Source: Streptomyces sp. TLI_105
Lineage (GTDB): Bacteria > Actinomycetota > Actinomycetes > Streptomycetales > Streptomycetaceae
Direction of reading: 5' to 3'
NCBI RefSeq assembly: GCF_900105415.1
Contig: NZ_FNSM01000001.1
Span: forward strand, 992,001 to 1,056,000
Length of the DNA stretch: 64,000 bases
Position numbers and translations under genes: made by a program. Of the stretch, positions 17,231 through 24,625 are shown piece by piece (the stretch's first letter is position 1; the number at the start of each line of letters is the position of its first letter). The notes below the pieces were generated by a model. The model worked only from the letters and a program-made list of their open reading frames with translations. It did no database searches and was not told the DNA's origin.

Positions 17231-18642
17231 CCGTACTCCTGCAGATCGGGCGGCGGCCCCCGGACGTCCCCGCACAGACCACGAGCCCGCTGCCGGCCGG
17301 GCCCGGAGCGCAGGTGCGGGCCTTCCGGAGTGCGCACGGGGCCCATCTCTTCGTCGCCGACGGCAGCCGTCTGTACGACCTGCCCGAGGCGACGGCGGTC
17401 CGGCTGGAGGAGTGGCTCTCCGCCTCGGAGGGCTCCCTCGACGAGCTGGGGCGCACACTGGACCTCCCGCTCTGGGGGGCACCGCGGATCGACGGCACTC
17501 CCCTCGCACCGCCTCCGCTGTCCTCGATCTCCCTCAACGTGATGCAGGCCTGCAATCTGAGCTGCGGTCACTGCTACGCCGACGAGGGCCGGTTCGGGGG
17601 AAGCGCCCGGGCGATGCCCCGGGCCACCGCGTACGCGGCGGTGGACCGGCTGCTGGCCGAGGCGGCGCCCGGCTCGGACGTCGTCGTGGGCTTCATGGGC
17701 GGCGAACCGCTGCTCGCCCGCGACCTGGTGCACGAGGTGGTCCGGTACGCCGTCCGGGCGGGGGCCACCACCGGGCACCGGGTCCGCTTCGCGCTCACCA
17801 CCAACCTGACGACCGTACGGCCCGACGACGCGGCACTGTTCGCGGAGCACCCGTTCACCGTCACGGTCAGCCTGGACGGCGACCGGACCGGCCACGACGC
17901 CCTGCGCAGGGCGCCCGGCGGAGCCAGCGCATACGACCGGCTGCGGGCCGGGCTCGACACGCTCGCCCGCCACGGCCGCCCCCGCCACCTCTCCGCGCGC
18001 GTCAGCGTCACCCCGTACACCGGCCGCCTCCTGGACATCCTGGAGCACGGCATCGCGCTCGGCTTCGACGAGGTCGGGTTCGGTGCGGTGGTCAGCGCCC
18101 CGGACCCCGCGTACGAGATCACCGCCGAGGCCTTCGCGGGCTTCCTCGAGCAGATGACCGCCTGCGGCGAACGGGCCCTTGCGGAGCTGTCGGCCGGCCG
18201 CGCCTACCCGTTCGGCAACTTCCAGACCGCCATGGAGCAGCTGCACCGGGGCGCCCACCGCCCCTACCCCTGCGGGGCCGGCGCGGGCTACCTCAGCGCC
18301 TCCGCGGAAGGGGGCCTCTACGCCTGCCACCGGCTGGTCGACGACCCCGCCTTCGCCATGGGCTCACTGGCCGCCGGACCCGACACCGCCGCCCGGCAAC
18401 GGCACCTGGCCGAACGCCACGTGGACCGGCAGGAGCCCTGCCGGTCCTGCTGGGCCCGCTACCTGTGCGGCGGCGGCTGCTACCACGAGGTCAGCCGACG
18501 GGGCCGGCCCGGCTGCGACTACATCCGCGGTTGGCTGTCCTTCTGCCTGCGCGCCTACGTCGAACTCGGCCAGGCCGCACCCGAGTTCTTCGAGCAGCGG
18601 TCCGCGGCGGCCCCGCTCACGAGCAGTGCCAGCACCGTCTGA
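17227..18642 (+). CDS. Radical SAM/SPASM peptide-modifying enzyme
   Basis: 471-aa maturase that should use S-adenosylmethionine and a [4Fe-4S] cluster to modify a protein side chain. Residues ~1-90 form an N-terminal recognition-like region. The cluster motif CNLSCGHC has Cys109, 113 and 116, followed by GFMGGEPLL (SAM-binding GGE). A SPASM-type C-terminus carries Cys at ~349, 367, 405, 408, 414 and 418 plus later ones, enough for auxiliary clusters (EPCRSCWARYLCGGGC). The motif spacing and CYADEGRFGG loop resemble maturases of quinohemoprotein amine dehydrogenase (QhpD type), which install thioether cross-links. It overlaps the gene before it by GTGA and lies 20 bp before the next. The likely substrate is the product of gene 1 or gene 3 (inference). 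Confidence 0.85.
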   Translation: MTVLLQIGRRPPDVPAQTTSPLPAGPGAQVRAFRSAHGAHLFVADGSRLYDLPEATAVRLEEWLSASEGSLDELGRTLDLPLWGAPRIDGTPLAPPPLSSISLNVMQACNLSCGHCYADEGRFGGSARAMPRATAYAAVDRLLAEAAPGSDVVVGFMGGEPLLARDLVHEVVRYAVRAGATTGHRVRFALTTNLTTVRPDDAALFAEHPFTVTVSLDGDRTGHDALRRAPGGASAYDRLRAGLDTLARHGRPRHLSARVSVTPYTGRLLDILEHGIALGFDEVGFGAVVSAPDPAYEITAEAFAGFLEQMTACGERALAELSAGRAYPFGNFQTAMEQLHRGAHRPYPCGAGAGYLSASAEGGLYACHRLVDDPAFAMGSLAAGPDTAARQRHLAERHVDRQEPCRSCWARYLCGGGCYHEVSRRGRPGCDYIRGWLSFCLRAYVELGQAAPEFFEQRSAAAPLTSSASTV

Positions 18643-18662
18643 AGGCCCGAAGGAGCCCGTCC

Positions 18663-20549
18663 ATGCCCGACCTGCCGACTCCCACTGGGAAGATCCTCCC
18701 GCGCAACCTCACCGCGCGGGCCGACCACGTCGTACGCGGCAACCCCTCCAACACCCGCCCGGAGAGCGGGGTCGACAACTGCTTCCCGGGGCTCGAGTTC
18801 GACCAGCGCAACCTCGACAAGGCCTTCTTCCCCGGGATGCTCTTCGACTTCCACCGCTACAACGGTTCCCGGGCGCTGGAGGTGACCGGCGGGGTGGCCG
18901 CCGCCCACGGGCTGACCACGGCGGACCTGACGGGCGACAACCAGGTCTTCATCGGGGCCGTGTGCGGCCGGACCCGGGTGGACCAGACCGACGCCCAGGT
19001 CGAGCCGGTCGACTGCCGTGAACGCGACGGCCTGGATGTCTGGCGGCAGGTGCACGATCTGCTGCCGGGCCGGATCGCCGTACTCCTGCTGGGGCGCCAG
19101 ACAACCGTCGCCACGCTCGGAGCCGCCGCGGTCGGCAACCTCAACGCCCTGCGCATGAGCGGTGAGAGCTTCGTCCGCCGTGCCCCCGACGGCCGGTTCC
19201 AGCTGGCCGTGCTGGTCTCGGACCGGGCCCGGTACCTGGACGAGAACGGGGTCATCGACCCGGAGGTGTACCAGCCGGGAGACCTCACCCGCAGCCTGTG
19301 CGCCCCCTGGCAGTACGACTTCCGTGACTGCGGCTGCTTCTACTGGGCCGCCTCGAAACCCGACGTCGCCGGCAACGCCGACGAGAGCATCCCGCAGATG
19401 AACTTCCTGCGCGCGGACCGCACACCGGTCCCGGACCTCGACACGGACGCACTGGACCTCGGCAGCCCGCGCAGGCGGCTGGAGCTCGGCTACCCCCGGC
19501 TGATCTCCGACTGGCAGGTGCTGCCCGTGGTGCTCAACGACCGCGAGGACGACAGCATCGGCAACCCGGTGCCGCCCGACATCCCGCTCCTCGACCGGGC
19601 GACCGTGATCAGCAGGCTCAAGTCACTGGCCACCGTCGAGCACGCACTGAGCGTGGAGTACCTGTACGCGCACTACTCGCTCAACGCGCCCAGGGAGCTG
19701 CCGGATTCGGCGAGTCGGCTGATGCGGCGGATCCACGCCGCGGCCTTCGAGGTGTTCGAGGTCGCGGTCGACGAGATGCGGCACCTGCGCTGGGTGAACG
19801 AGGCCCTCGGCACCCTGGGCGAGAAGCCCGTCGTCGGGCGGGCGGCGGAGATCGTGCGCGACACGGTCCACCCCTTCGAGCTCCGCCCGCTGACACCCGC
19901 GCAACTGCAGTGGTTCATCGACGTGGAGGCCCCCAGCCAGCAGGTGGGCACCGGCCTCGACGGCATGTACGTCCAGCTGCACCGGAGCATCATCAAGCAG
20001 CCGGACGTGTTCCCCGAGGCCGACAGGCTGGCCCACCTGATCAAGCTCGTCATCGACGAGGGCGAGGAGCACTTCCGTCGGTTCACCGCGGTGAAGGAGC
20101 ACTTGGCGGGCCTCGATCCCCTCGTGTACCTGCGACCCCTGCGGCAGCCGGGCGCGCAGGACGAGCTGGGCCGGGCGCTGCTCGACCTCAGCGACCGGTA
20201 CTACGCGGCACTGCTCGGCACCCTGCAAGCCACCTTCGCACTCGGCGACCAGGCCGGTGGTCTGCTGATCGGCCAGGCCCGGGTCACGATGGAGAACCTC
20301 CACGAGATCAACCACCTCCTCGCCACCCGCGGCATCGCGCCCCGCTTCACCCTGCCCCCGGCCTTCGCGCCGGGCGCGGGCGAGCTGCCGCCCGAGCTCG
20401 CCGACGGCCAGGCCACCAGGGAAGCGGCCATCGCGGCGATCGAGACCCTGGCCGCCATTCGGGAACTCGAAGGGGACCTGAGAGACATCACGATCAGTCA
20501 GCAGTTCGAAACCGCGGCTCTGCTGGACGTACTGGACCTTCAGGGATGA
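18663..20549 (+). CDS. LodA-like C-terminal half fused to a ferritin-like diiron domain
   Basis: 628-aa protein starting at an ATG with GAAGGAG upstream. Residues 1-~290 look like the second half of LodA-type oxidases: NCFPGLEFDQRNLDKAFFPG (Cys40), then GDLTRSLCAPWQYDFRDCGC and FYWAASKPD, giving Cys213, Trp216, Cys223, Cys225 and Trp228 as candidates for a quinone or thioether modification. Residues ~310-490 form a ferritin-like four-helix domain with metal ligands in TVEHALSVEYLY (~326), VDEMRHLRWVNE (E-x-x-H) and DEGEEHFRRF (E-x-x-x-H type), similar to the diiron domains of VioB/RebD-like proteins. The C-terminal ~130 residues are helical. The four-residue overlap with the next gene implies one complex or pathway. 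Confidence 0.7.
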   Translation: MPDLPTPTGKILPRNLTARADHVVRGNPSNTRPESGVDNCFPGLEFDQRNLDKAFFPGMLFDFHRYNGSRALEVTGGVAAAHGLTTADLTGDNQVFIGAVCGRTRVDQTDAQVEPVDCRERDGLDVWRQVHDLLPGRIAVLLLGRQTTVATLGAAAVGNLNALRMSGESFVRRAPDGRFQLAVLVSDRARYLDENGVIDPEVYQPGDLTRSLCAPWQYDFRDCGCFYWAASKPDVAGNADESIPQMNFLRADRTPVPDLDTDALDLGSPRRRLELGYPRLISDWQVLPVVLNDREDDSIGNPVPPDIPLLDRATVISRLKSLATVEHALSVEYLYAHYSLNAPRELPDSASRLMRRIHAAAFEVFEVAVDEMRHLRWVNEALGTLGEKPVVGRAAEIVRDTVHPFELRPLTPAQLQWFIDVEAPSQQVGTGLDGMYVQLHRSIIKQPDVFPEADRLAHLIKLVIDEGEEHFRRFTAVKEHLAGLDPLVYLRPLRQPGAQDELGRALLDLSDRYYAALLGTLQATFALGDQAGGLLIGQARVTMENLHEINHLLATRGIAPRFTLPPAFAPGAGELPPELADGQATREAAIAAIETLAAIRELEGDLRDITISQQFETAALLDVLDLQG

Positions 20550-21544
20550 GCCGCCCCGTCGAGATCGGCGGGGCCGGACTGGCGGAGCTGACCTGCGCCC
20601 GGCTACTGGCCGGGCGCGGGCACCGGGTCCGGCTGCCGCCGCCCGGGCCGGGCACGGCGGGGGCGGGCGCCACGGGGGCTCGGCCACTGCTGCTCGCCGG
20701 GCCGACCCTGGAGCTGCTGGACTCCCTGTGGGGTCCGGGACTCCTCGAGGGGACCTGGGAGGTGACGCACCGTCAGGTACGCTGGGGCGACGGGCCGCCG
20801 ACCCGGTTCGCGCAGGCCGGCCGGGTGGTGGACGGAGCCGAGGTGGCCGTCCGCATGCGGGAGCGGCTGGCGGAGCACGGCACGGACGAGGGGCGCACGG
20901 CTCCGCCGGAGGGACCGCCCGGCTGGGTGGTGACCGCCCGTGCGGTGCCCGAACGGGCCGCCGGGCGGCGGCGGTTGCTGGCCGGGACGGCCCCGCTGCG
21001 CCCCGGTGCCGACGAGCGCACCGCCGTCCTCGGCACCGCCGAAGCGGGCTGGGCGCAGCTCACCCCGCTGGGGCGCGGCGCCGCCCTCGTACAGGCCATG
21101 GTGCCCGGTCCGGCCGGGGACCCCGTCGCCCTGCTCGCCCGGCTGGCCGCCGAGACCGGTCTCGGGGCGCTCCTGCGCCACCCGCCCCGGTCCGCCGCCG
21201 CCGTCCCGGCCGCCCCGCTGCTGCACCCGGCCCCCGCGACGGCACCCGCCGGGGACGCCCCGGGCCGGCTGCTGGTGGGGGCCGGAGCCATCCGCTACGA
21301 CCCCCTCAGCGGCACCGGAACCGCGCAGGCCCTGCGTACGGGCATCCTCGCCGCCGCCGTCATCGACGCGGCCGTGCGGGGGACCGCGGCGCCCCGTGCG
21401 CTGTGCGCCCACTACGCCGCCCGGCTGCGCGCGGCCTACGCCGAACACCAGCGCAGCTGCGCCCGGTTGTACGGGAGCGCCTTCGCCGGACCCGCCTGGT
21501 CCGACGAACTCGACGGCGCCCGGAACGCCGTCGCGGTCGGCTGA
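20546..21544 (+). CDS. Small FAD-dependent monooxygenase-like protein
   Basis: 332-aa flavoprotein starting at an ATGA overlap with gene 3. IGGAGLAELTCARLLAGRGH is the dinucleotide-binding loop. LLVGAGAIRYDPLSGTGTAQ matches the second FAD motif of the aromatic-hydroxylase/halogenase group, though the usual GD is replaced by GA. The middle of the protein is short: relatives such as LodB or QhpG are ~370-430 aa. Flavoproteins of this type hydroxylate the tryptophan during formation of protein-derived quinones (LodB for LodA, QhpG for the amine dehydrogenase). By position I assign it as a maturation oxygenase for the split LodA-like enzyme. The missing acidic residue could mean altered or lost FAD binding. 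Confidence 0.65.
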   Translation: MSRPVEIGGAGLAELTCARLLAGRGHRVRLPPPGPGTAGAGATGARPLLLAGPTLELLDSLWGPGLLEGTWEVTHRQVRWGDGPPTRFAQAGRVVDGAEVAVRMRERLAEHGTDEGRTAPPEGPPGWVVTARAVPERAAGRRRLLAGTAPLRPGADERTAVLGTAEAGWAQLTPLGRGAALVQAMVPGPAGDPVALLARLAAETGLGALLRHPPRSAAAVPAAPLLHPAPATAPAGDAPGRLLVGAGAIRYDPLSGTGTAQALRTGILAAAVIDAAVRGTAAPRALCAHYAARLRAAYAEHQRSCARLYGSAFAGPAWSDELDGARNAVAVG

Positions 21545-21559
21545 CTCCCTCGACCGCCT

Positions 21560-22266
21560 ACGGGTCGCACGAGGGGCGCCAGGTCAGGTGCGGCAGGAGG
21601 TCCCGCCCCTGCTGTTCGGGGATGCCGACGACCCCTTCCAGGGCGTCGTCCCACCGGAGTACATCCCCAACCGGATCACCATCCCCACGCTGGAGGAGAT
21701 CCACGCGCCCAAAGAGGTCGGGTCCAAGGCTCTCGTCGTCATCATCGACCTGATGTCCGGGTGTGGGCACCGGAACGGAGAGGCGTTCGCAGCCAACCTC
21801 GAAGGGATGGTGGCCAACGACGTGTACCGCATCACCGAGCAGATCGAGGGGAAGGCCCGCCAGCGTTCCCCGCTCAAGCACCGCAGGGCCGACGACTTCC
21901 GCGAGGTCCCCATGCCGGCCACGGTCCGGGAGTCCCTCCTCAGCTACGCACACGACGTCGGCGCGGACCAGAATGGCTTCCTCCTGCGGACTCAGCGCAG
22001 CGCCTACCGGGCACACACGACGCTCGACCACCAGTGGAGCGCGGCCAGGAAGCGGGCCGGCATCACACGGAAGCTGAACCCGTACTCCCTACGCCACTTC
22101 TTCGCCTCGAACTGCCCGTCCAGGGGAATCCCCATCACCGATGCAGCTGAGTGGATGGGGCACTCCAACACCAACATGGCATACCGCATCTATCGCCACC
22201 TCATGCCGGCATCAATCGGGCGCGCAGCCAAGGTCTTTGAGGCCGGGCTCTCACGCGAAAACACTA
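21560..22266 (+). pseudogene. Phage-type integrase, N-terminus missing
   Basis: Reads as the C-terminal ~235 residues of a tyrosine integrase: RITIPTLEEIHA, GCGHRNGEAFAANL (first catalytic Arg), FREVPMPATVRESLL, YSLRHFFASN, WMGHSNTNM and YRIYRHLMPASIG (Tyr). The usual HxxR box is YxxR here. There is no start or N-terminal DNA-binding domain, because the reading simply begins after the flavoprotein stop. The tail after residue AGL changes character at an insertion-sequence-like end (CTAGGGCCTGTCCGGCGGAT, about 22264-22283). Non-functional remnant marking the right border of the LodA-like operon. Confidence 0.8.
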
Positions 22267-22341
22267 GGGCCTGTCCGGCGGATCATTTCGGGCTGATGCA
22301 GGGCACGCCTGGTACGGCTGAGTCGTCGTGGGCCGCAGCAG

Positions 22342-22866
22342 TCACGCGAACGAGGGCCACCGGTCGGCGGCCCACTCCCGCCAGTCGACCCACCCGGGCG
22401 GCGGGCCGGCGACCCTGCGGCCCTCCAGTTCCGCCGCGTCGGGCTCCTCGAAATGCGCCCGCCCGTGCATGATGTCGGCCTCGGACATCGGCAACGTCTC
22501 CTCTGGGGTGGTCGCCCAGCGGTGGGCGATACGGGCGCGTTGGGTCTCATCGTCCACCGGCAGGTAGACCATGCGGAAGCATGCCTCCTCGGCCTCCACC
22601 AGCCAGCGGATCGCAGAGCGTTCGTCCCGTGACCAGCAGCCGTAGTCCACGACGACGTTGGTGCCCAGTCTGACCGCCTCCAAGGCGAGCCAGAGCATGC
22701 GCCCCTCCAGCACGTCGCGCTTCCCGTCCGCCTCCGCCTCGCCGAACAGGGGAATCATCCAGTCGTCGGGCGTCAGGCGCAGCGCGCCGTGCTCGGCGGC
22801 GAGCTGCCGGGCTCGCGTGGTCTTTCCGGCTCCTGGCAGGCCGACCATCAGGAACAACGTGGTCAC
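22342..22866 (-). CDS. P-loop kinase-like AAA ATPase
   Basis: 174-aa predicted small-molecule or nucleic-acid kinase. The N-terminus MTTLFLMVGLPGAGKTTRAR holds a clear Walker A (GLPGAGKT). LTPDDWMIPLFGE is the typical acidic follow-up of zeta-toxin/APT-like kinases, and NVVVDYGCWSRDER contains the Walker-B-like Asp and an Arg-rich lid. The family phosphorylates small molecules or nucleotides; I cannot name the substrate. It stands alone with ordinary codon use between an integrase remnant and an IS110 copy. Confidence 0.8.
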   Translation of the reverse strand: MTTLFLMVGLPGAGKTTRARQLAAEHGALRLTPDDWMIPLFGEAEADGKRDVLEGRMLWLALEAVRLGTNVVVDYGCWSRDERSAIRWLVEAEEACFRMVYLPVDDETQRARIAHRWATTPEETLPMSEADIMHGRAHFEEPDAAELEGRRVAGPPPGWVDWREWAADRWPSFA

Positions 22867-22923
22867 GCCCCGATCGTGGCAGGGAAGCCGATCAGACGAC
22901 CACTGCTTTGTCTGCCCGCCCGA

Positions 22924-22989
22924 TCATGGGCTGAGCCACAGCCGGATGGAGGCCACGGCGACAGTGCCGTGGAAGACGTAGACGCGCTT
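22924..22989 (-). pseudogene. IS5-family transposase, C-terminal end (split by IS110)
   Basis: The last 21 codons KRVYVFHGTVAVASIRLWLS then P and a stop match the end of an IS5-group transposase whose earlier part lies at 24337-24625. Joining ...SRAVATRYD at 24337 to KRVYVFHG at 22989 restores the family sequence in frame. Confidence 0.8.
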
Positions 22990-23005
22990 GATGCCCCTAT
23001 GGATG

Positions 23006-24109
23006 TCAAGCAGCCAGGGCTTGGTCCTGGGACGTGGTGTGGGCTCGGATGATGATCGTGTAGAGCTCTCGGGCGACGTAGCGTTTGAGGCAGCGGATGG
23101 CTTCGCGTCGTGTCTTGCCTTCGGCGATGCGTCGCTCGACGTAACTGCGGCTTCGGGTCTCCCAGCACAGTCTGGCCAGAACGATGGTGCAGAGGGCCGA
23201 GTTGGCCTGTCGGTCGCCACCGCGGTTGAGTCTTCTGCGCTGGGTCTTGCCGGAGGAGGCTTCGACCGGGCTGACGCCGCAGAGCGAGGCGAAGGAGGCC
23301 TCGCTGCGGAGTCGCTCGGGGGTGTCGCCTGTGGCGATGAGGAGCGTTGCCGCGGTGTCCGGGCCCACTCCGTAGCACTCGAGCAGTTGAGGTGTGTGCC
23401 GGCTGATCACGTCGGTGATCTGCTGTTTCAGGGCTGCGATCTCGTCATCGAGTTCCTCGACGCGCCGGGCCAGGAGCCTGAGCGCGAAGACGGCCGCGGC
23501 TGTGGCCGTGCCGGCCGCGGTCTTCGGCAGTGCGATGCGGGCACGGACGAGCTTGGGAATGGTCAGTTTGTCCAGAGGCTCTCGTAGGTCTGGATTCGCC
23601 GTCACGAGGACGGCCCGGAGCTGGTTGATGGCCTGGGTGCGGGCTTTGACCCCGGAGACCTTGGCCATTTTGAAGAGCCGGAGTGCTTCGGCCGGGCCGT
23701 CCGCGAGCTTCGCCGTCGCGGTGGCCCGGCCGGACAGCACGGCATGCGCTGCCGCCTCGGCATCGATGGCGTCGGTCTTGCCCCGGCGGCGCCGGGTGGC
23801 CTTGTCCGGCTGGTTCACCTCGATCACCCCCACACCGCTGCCCCGCAGGAAGCGGCTCAAGGCGGCTCCGTAGGAACCGGTGCACTCCACTCCCGCTCGG
23901 TCCACCGTGCCGTGCGAGCGTGCCCAGTCAAGCAGCTGCCGGTAGCCGTCGGACGTGGCGGAAAAGCTGCAGGAAGCAATCAGCTTGCCGGTCGTGGAAA
24001 CGACGGCTGCCACGTGTGCGTCCTTGTGCGTGTCGACGCCGAGCACGACCTCCCGGTGGCGGTGGTGGTGGTGCAAGCGGGTCGGCCGGGTCACGCCGGC
24101 ACTGGTCAT
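23006..24109 (-). CDS. IS110-family transposase/recombinase
   Basis: 367-aa DEDD-type recombinase. The N-terminal RuvC-like domain has VLGVDTHKDAHVAAVV (first Asp), AGVECTGSYGAALSRFL (Glu) and KTDAIDAEAAAHAVLSG (two Asp). After a coiled-coil middle (RRVEELDDEIAALKQQITDV), the C-terminal Transposase_20-type domain reads GVGPDTAATLL and GVSPVEASSGKTQRRRLNRG, with the serine region expected for catalysis. The length is typical and the frame undamaged. It starts at the ATG at 24109. The family inserts without inverted repeats and, in studied members, is guided by an RNA from the element's own non-coding end. Confidence 0.9.
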   Translation of the reverse strand: MTSAGVTRPTRLHHHHRHREVVLGVDTHKDAHVAAVVSTTGKLIASCSFSATSDGYRQLLDWARSHGTVDRAGVECTGSYGAALSRFLRGSGVGVIEVNQPDKATRRRRGKTDAIDAEAAAHAVLSGRATATAKLADGPAEALRLFKMAKVSGVKARTQAINQLRAVLVTANPDLREPLDKLTIPKLVRARIALPKTAAGTATAAAVFALRLLARRVEELDDEIAALKQQITDVISRHTPQLLECYGVGPDTAATLLIATGDTPERLRSEASFASLCGVSPVEASSGKTQRRRLNRGGDRQANSALCTIVLARLCWETRSRSYVERRIAEGKTRREAIRCLKRYVARELYTIIIRAHTTSQDQALAA

Positions 24110-24336
24110 CGGTCTCCTGCCATCGAACCGGAGGGCTGGTGGCCGTCGCCGGGCCGGCAGGGTGGTCAGGACTGTGACGGTGCCTGTCGCGAAGGCCCCT
24201 ATCGGGACACGCCCACCGGCCTGACGGCAGCGAGTGCCGCCCCGAACGGTGGTCGACAGATCAAGACGCAGGACATCTGACAGTCAGTCGTAGCGCGGGT
24301 CCGACCACCGCCGAGACGGCACCGCCATCCTCACAG
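24110..24336 (-). ncRNA. Candidate IS110 guide (bridge) RNA region
   Basis: Position only: the ~225 bp upstream of the transposase is non-coding, and for IS110-group elements this end is known to encode the bridge RNA. An octamer GCCCCTAT at 24195-24202 recurs at the opposite end of the element (22993-23000), as a donor-guide match might. No structure was computed. Confidence 0.35.
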
Positions 24337-24625
24337 TCATAGCGGGTGGCCACAGCGCGTGAGTGCTTCAGGAAGTTGATCATCCGCTCGACCTCGTTGC
24401 GGCGCCTGTGCATCTGCCGGTCGAAGCCGACCGGCCGGCCTCCGGTGCTGCCCCGGCACCGATGGTGGGCTCGCTGGCCCCGCCGCTCGGGGATGGTGTG
24501 CTTGATCTGCCGCCGACGCAGATAGCGGCGGTTACGGCGCGAGCTGTACGCCTTGTCTCCGCCCAGGTGGTCGGGACGCGTACGCGGACGTCCGCCCCCG
24601 GCGCGCTTGTGGTGCGACTGCCCGT
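24337..24625 (-). pseudogene. IS5-family transposase, internal part (split by IS110)
   Basis: Reads GGGRPRTRPDHLGGDKAYSS, RRNRRYLRRRQIKHTIPE, GGRPVGFD and RRNEVERMINFLKHSRAVAT then RYD. The DKAYSS Asp and NEVERMINFLKHSR Glu regions are those of IS5-group DDE transposases. The N-terminal half is missing, cut where it meets the SWIM-type pseudogene. The C-terminus lies beyond the IS110 copy. Confidence 0.8.

Larger units (their letters stand above)
22990..24336. mobile_element. IS110-family element inserted in an IS5-type transposase
   Basis: The inserted segment is defined by the restored reading frame of the disrupted transposase, giving about 1.35 kb. It holds one minus-strand transposase and a ~225-bp non-coding region 5' of it, with no terminal inverted repeats, as expected for IS110. 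The exact element ends may be a few tens of bases inside these limits, because 24281-24336 contains a partial repeat of the target-like sequence (CGCTACGAC/CGCTATGAC on the minus strand). Confidence 0.75.

Noticed and set aside
15644..17509. 621-codon minus-strand open frame
   Set aside because: Antisense to the LodA-like gene; no motif of its own.
18663..20549. Third operon gene as a chromopyrrolate/iminophenyl-pyruvate (VioB/RebD) synthase
   Set aside because: Only the ferritin-like part is similar; the N-terminal part is LodA-like, the length (628 vs ~1000 aa) is wrong and no tryptophan-oxidase partner is present.
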